From Echeneis naucrates (Eukaryota; Chordata; Actinopteri; Carangiformes; Echeneidae): DNA of 64,000 nucleotides. The notes under the pieces are model-generated. The model searched no databases, had not been told where the DNA came from, and saw only the letters and a program-made list of their open reading frames with translations. The position numbers and the translations under genes were made by a program. Shown here piece after piece: positions 58,601-64,000 of this stretch (position 1 is its first letter; the number at the start of each line of letters is the position of its first letter). The stretch covers positions 12,693,207 through 12,757,206 of the forward strand of contig NC_042532.1 in assembly GCF_900963305.1 (NCBI RefSeq), written 5' to 3'.

Positions 58601-61600
58601 GGTCTCTGGGGGGTGGCTGTCTCTCCTGATCGGGATGAAGAACCAACCCTATCTGACTATCCATCTTCATCCGCTTATCTGGGGTCGGGTCACGGGGGCC
58701 CTATCTGACCCCTCAACATTATATTCTTACTAAAGATCTGTTGCAGTCATGGACATTACGCTGAGAGCTGCAGCAGAGCTCTAATCTCCTTAACCACTGC
58801 TTTGCTTGCTGTCGTTTGTCTCTTTTATTTCATGTTCTTCATTTCAGACGGCACTATATTAATAAACTGTTTAAATAAAAGCAGTTTCATTCATAGATGC
58901 AGATGACCCTCTTATACATGTCTTTGTTTCCTTCCATACTGGCAAAATTAGACTGCCTTGAGAAATTCTTCTGACAGCAAACCATCCATTTATTATTAAT
59001 ACATCAAACTGCACAAAGTTTGAGGTAGGCCTTGAATCAAGCCAAGAGCCATTTTGTTTTGAGGCAGTAGTGATTACCATTGTATCACCACGTAACACAG
59101 GAACTCACATCACAGTTAAGGACAGGATTATAACAATGGCACGCAACTTATTCCAATAATAACAGAGAAGAAATTATATTTGACAGATATGAAATGCACA
59201 TTTTTGGCAGATGTAGCGTAAAATATAAGTAGCATTATCTTACTGGGAAACTTCAAGAATAAACGTGCGCTCACCATGAACAGCAGCGCTTCTGTGGGTT
59301 ACCTAACTCAGAATTTATTCATGATGTTCCCCTGGAAATGCCTGGGAATAAATCATTTCTTTCTCAGAAACCTTTCTCCTCTCACCTCTGTTCCTCCTCA
59401 TTTCTCTGGAGTTTTAACTCAGAGTAGGAGGAGCTTACGAGGGAAAACAATAGGACGAGAGAAAATGGCAGCAGAGACAGTGGGAGGGCTCGCTGCTCTC
59501 TGAGTGATCAAACTCAGTGCAGTACATGTGCTTAGCGGTGCATTAGCAGTTAGATGAAGGATTTCCTTTGAATTATGGGAATAAATTAACCTTGACTGGG
59601 TATATCCTTATCAGAAAATAAAGGAACAAATAGCAGCTTTGAATGCAAAGTGCACTTTTATTTTTTACATTCACATGAAAGAGTGCAGTTATTCCTGAGA
59701 TTGGTGGATCAAGTATTCATGTAACCTACTGAGGTTGTTTAAAATTTATATGAGAAGCTCGATTCCACTAATATGGCTGTCAGAAACAAGTAAAACACTG
59801 AAGTACAAATTTAATTTTCACCCTGTTGCACTTGATGGAAACACCATTAATTTATCTATCTGTTCAAAATCTTATTTTGGAAAGTTATCAGTACATTATA
59901 TTATCATTAATAAAGGACGTTGAGTTGCAGGAAAACTCTGTTAAAATAGCACTGATTCTGGCTCTGTTTTCCACTGTGGTGAGTATTTTTTGTAAAATGT
60001 TGGGGAAAGTCTGGATTTTTTTTTAAGCTTCACGTGGCTGCATCTGGGGACACACAAGGCACCCAGTGTCTGGTTGACTTGGCAAAGCCAGCTGAGCCAA
60101 GTCAACCATCTTCTTGGCTCATGTCAAGAGGATGTCCTTCGGTATACACCTCCAATAGCCAATTAGGTGGAATCAGAAACACATCATTAGGTCTGTGACA
60201 AGCCATCAGTGTGGCCACCTTTCCTGTCCTGGCTGGTGTTGAATCTAATTACCACAAAGGGGGCATGAAGCTGGGTGGATATTTAAACACAAATTGTGGC
60301 TGACATACGGACACAAATGAATAGACAGTCCATGTTCTCAAGGAGGTGAGAGCAGCAGATAATCAGATGTGTGTCGGTTTGTAACTTGTAACCTCTACAA
60401 TACTTTCAATTCCCAGTGTCTGTACCTGATCTCTTTACAGTGGCATTCACTGTCTCAATAGAAAGTGGGTAGAATCTGCGACTGTTTCACGACATGAAAT
60501 ATATATCTCACACCCTGAAAACATCCGTGAGAGACAAAGAATGAATATTTATTATATGTGGTGGGAACACACAATTACGAAGCAAAATTCAGTTTTTCCC
60601 GACTGTACTGATTCAGATATGCATGTTTTATCCATCCACCTCTCTCATGCATTGTGCCATTAGATGGGTGGATCTGTCCCTTTGTGCTGCCAGTCATTTC
60701 TGGATGGATCTCCTCTGAGACTGATACTCAACTCTAACAAACACAAGAGCAGGAACAGTATCCCCAACGGTGGGCCAACAGTGCCTGGGGGTCAGAAACA
60801 AACAAAAAAAAAAAAAACCAACACAAAAACATTGTGTTGTATTTGCAGCAGAAGCTCGATACGAGCGCATCAGCGCAGCATGACTGAGCTGCTGGACAAT
60901 GTATGTGGAATGTGATGATCATGGAGGCAAACACACTTTTTCAGACCTCATACCTGCACCTGCAAACACTTTTCTTGGGAATTTCCTGTATTTCAACAGT
61001 ATTTCAAAACCCTCAACCTTTATTGATAACAATTGTCAATAACAAGGGGGTTCAACAAATCTTGTCCGATGTGTCAAACTAAAGACCCGGACTGAACACA
61101 TTCACACAATCTGTCTGTTACCACAACCTGGCAGTCCTCAATCCGAAACATACGGGCTGTGCAATGTTGTGAGTGTAGATGAGTGTTATTTCATCAGTAA
61201 GTTTAATTGAGCTTTAAATATTAAAGCAGATTAGAGTTATTTGTGCATTATATATGCAAGTTATGCATAATAGGTTTCTGGTTATTTTGAAACCCAACCC
61301 TGGAAAAAAAACAACTCGTATAAAAAAAAAAAAAAGAAGATGCTGTGCTGACCCAGATGTGGGCAGGGCTGCACTTATAAAGAGTAATAATGTTAATGTG
61401 CATGAGTTATTGCAAAGCCGAGGTGCACATAATGAACTCATTACGCCCTATCCAGGGGTAGGCTAGTGTTAGCGCCTCTGCTAACAAAACAGTACTGAAT
61501 GCTACTCGAAATACCTTCATCATAGTTATTAAAACCTTTCAAGCAGCTTTCTAAGTTAGTATTATTTAGCTTTCTAAATAGCCATAGCTGATGAAACCTT

Positions 61601-63720
61601 GAAGCAATGACAACGCACTCTGCAAAGTAAAAGCTTTCCAGTTCGCAGTGCCAAACCTCTTAGTCTGCTAATGTGAGATATCAAGAACCTGAAAAGTATT
61701 AATGCAATCTGCATGCAGCGTATGAGAATACAAAAGCTCGGCAGATTTCTTTGGGGATGGGAGGACTGTTTGAACCGTACTATTCAGAAATGTTTGTTTT
61801 TTTTTCTATTTGCAACCATTTCTCAAACACTCATCGCTCTGCAAGGCTGGAAAATGCTGACTGCTACGAACACACTGAGAAGTAGACACAACCCCTGGGA
61901 GTTCACTGAAAGGAGTTACTCTCATGTCAACAGCACAACTTGAAAAAAAAAATGAAATAAAAAATAAAAAAACTTTCCACGAACAGCCCATCGGTAGCAG
62001 CAGAAGCATAAATAAAAATGATCCTGACACTTATCTCTCTGCAACTCAGGACGGATTTTTGAGGCACGATACTGAATCACCTCCTGTACTTTCACTGTAT
62101 CTTCAGAATGAACTTTGGGCTGTTTCGCTCCTCGCTTCATCCACGGGAACTATTGATGTTTATCTTTTCTTTTTCTTTAGCTCTGTGTCAAAGGCCCACT
62201 GAAGACATGAAATTCTCAGGTGAAAGACGCAGCAGCAACAGAAGAAGAAGTGGGAGCTAAATCTGAGGTGATGGTGTGTGTGTGTGCCTGTGAAGGAGGT
62301 AGAGGTTAGGAGAGAAAGCAGAGGACTCTGGGAAACAGAGGAGATTTTAATTAGCAGCTGTATGGTCAGAAATCCAGAGCGGGCCTCCGACAGATATATT
62401 GTTCATCCAGCAGAAACAAACAGAAAGACAGAAGGTCAAGGTAATCACACAGTCGTGTGGTTTTATTTCACTCTTTGCTCGTCTTTCTTCCCTTTTCAGC
62501 CGCTGAAAGTCTCTGCACATGTCCAGGAGGACTGTGATTATGAACGTAAACTGCATGCACCATACAAGACTGGAAAACTTCACAGGTAGGTTTTATCTAC
62601 TTTTTCATTATTCGTCTTTAAAAATGATTGTCAGATAAACCATTGCTAGGAAAAAAAAAACAACATTTCGTCTGTCCCTGAGCAACCCTGAGAAGATCAA
62701 CATTTCGGTCATTCGATTTGATTTTCCCTGATGTCTGAATCATTAGCTTAACAAAACTACAAGAAAAAATAATTTTGACACTGTGGTGTAGTTTCACTCT
62801 TTCTGCTGTGATACCAGATTCTATTTGTAAGAGAAAAGCTCAAAATAAAGCTGCAATCTTTGTCAGTTTCAAAGAGTAAAAATCCCTCATGGTGAGGGGA
62901 AAAAAAAAAACTGTGATTTTCTTAATGTCTTCAGAACTGTGGGGGGAAGAGGAGGAAAGAACTGATGTAGCGCTTCCACGTTAGGCTTTGTTGAATTTCC
63001 TGTCAGTCCTGGATGGGAGGGAAGGGAGTGAGGTCAAATTAGGGCTGTTTTATGTCAGACAGACATCTCTTTGTTTTCGTCTGTTTCAGACGGCGACACA
63101 TTGCTGATGGTTTCACAGAGTTTTAATATGCTCCATCGATTAATCCGTCTATACTGGCCAGCATAAATTCCAGCTAAGCACACAAAAGCATAGTTAACAG
63201 AGTTATTGTTGATAAATGAGTACATTGCAGTATTCATCGAACTGATCAAAACACCACGTCTTCCACGTTGGTTTTGTTGGATATTTCCCTGGTGCGTTTT
63301 TAAATGCATTATCTTGTCGGCTCTCTTGTTCTGCAGTGGTTGGGATGTTGATTGCTTATCCTGATGTGCCCGACACTTAATATGTGCATAACAGTTGTGA
63401 TTTGAAATGTATTTTGTTTTTCTCGTTATTTTGCCAAATTTTCTGGAAACCCATGCATTAAATTTGCATGGAAACAGTTTTTACTAGGGCCATGTTTCTA
63501 CCAAATAAATGCCAAGTGGCTCAGAATAATCGGAGCGTAAGCTAGAGAATGTCAATATTGTTTTCTGATAAATAAATGCAGCAACTGTAAGCATACTTAT
63601 GCATCCAACAGTGTTCTTGTGGTTTATTTATCTGTTTAAAACGGACTATTTTATAAAACCATAACTGCTGAATGTCCTTCTTAGGTTGACTGAAAGGTTG
63701 TTATAAAGAACAGAGCAGAA
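58600..63720. other. Intergenic stretch without a recognisable gene (third part)
   Basis: Contents: a fish dispersed-repeat fragment at 58659-58700, a perfect 13-bp hairpin at 60071-60108, A-runs near 60807 and 61322, and (TG)n near 62273. A splice-donor-like CACAG|GTAGG occurs at 62585 after an open frame, but there is nothing else to support an exon. Confidence 0.5.
58659..58700. repeat. Short fragment of a widespread teleost repeat
   Basis: 'ccatcttcatccgcttatct' followed by 'ggggtcgggtcacgggggcc' is a motif I know as scattered through many fish genomes. Only about 42 bp are present, so its parent element cannot be named. Confidence 0.5.
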
Positions 63721-63752
63721 ATCCTGTATACAGACCAGGTGAAACTTTATTT

Positions 63753-64000
63753 TCAGCGTCCCTCAGCTAAAATGTGCAGCAGTATGTGCCGTGCAGGCCT
63801 GGCAAAAAGAAAATAACACTGAGAAACAAAAGAATGAACTAAATGCAAAAATATGGAAAACAGAACCCCCCCCCCTTGAACTCTGAGGTTCCAACAGCTC
63901 ACCACACCAGCTTCAGACAAACAGTGAACTCCAGCCTCCTCCTTTATCTCCTCTGGGCCCTCCTCAGTTATCTCACAGGAGACCAACACCTGGTCCACAA
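63753..64000 (-). CDS. Possible terminal exon of a minus-strand gene at the right edge
   Basis: One minus-strand frame stays open from the window edge to a TGA at 63755-63753. It begins with an acidic, protein-like stretch (VDQVLVSCEITEEGPEEIKE). AATAAA (63751-63746) follows the stop by one base. The second half of the frame is hydrophobic and runs through a 10-base G tract, and reads less like coding sequence. A donor-like GTGTG|GTGAGC near 63902 may instead end an exon there. I do not recognise a family. Confidence 0.25.
   Translation of the reverse strand, partial: VDQVLVSCEITEEGPEEIKEEAGVHCLSEAGVVSCWNLRVQGGGVLFSIFLHLVHSFVSQCYFLFARPARHILLHILAEGR

Noticed and set aside
62278-62589. Open frame with a downstream donor-like site
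   Set aside because: The codons look random, no acceptor or homology is apparent, and the donor alone is weak evidence.

Overview
The window looks like teleost fish nuclear DNA. It carries compact vertebrate genes with GT-AG introns, CA/TG microsatellites and fish-type dispersed repeats. The protein-coding genes match vertebrate families closely. The gene set resembles human 1p34-p36 (SELENON, ZNF593, RLF, ZMPSTE24, ATP5IF1) with RPL13A placed beside it. I assembled exon structures by reading splice sites and checking codon phase by eye. No database search was run.

Layout. 1-95 (-) may be the first codons of a divergent gene running off the left edge, facing a promoter-like stretch with CCAAT boxes and a palindromic CRE near 431-454. 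982-12245 (+) is a TLDc-domain gene of the OXR1/NCOA7 family. 14578-19597 (-) is SELENON, with an in-frame selenocysteine UGA, a stem-loop just after it in the mRNA, and a SECIS-like element in the 3' UTR. The TLDc gene and SELENON are convergent, with poly(A) signals about 115 bp apart. 20948-21883 (-) is ZNF593. 23347-36376 (+) is RLF, with one 4.6-kb exon holding the zinc fingers. 38296-41805 (+) is ZMPSTE24. 43605-45016 (+) is ATP5IF1. 45886-48855 (+) is RPL13A, whose introns carry five box C/D snoRNA candidates. From 48.9 kb to about 63.7 kb I see no supportable gene. A possible terminal exon on the minus strand touches the right edge.

The genes do not form a pathway; they are neighbours. 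Most are housekeeping or broadly expressed: ribosome biogenesis and translation (ZNF593, RPL13A and its snoRNAs), mitochondria (ATP5IF1), ER calcium and redox (SELENON), oxidative-stress resistance (TLDc), prelamin processing (ZMPSTE24) and transcription (RLF).

The most useful observations are four. First, the complete Sec-decoding set of SELENON, with an intron between the UGA and its stem-loop. Second, the duplicated snoRNAs in RPL13A, including one pair whose two guides appear to match adjacent segments of 28S rRNA. Third, two apparent single-base frame breaks in otherwise intact genes (ZNF593 and the TLDc gene), both at A/T homopolymers. Fourth, a palindrome built from two opposed SINE heads.
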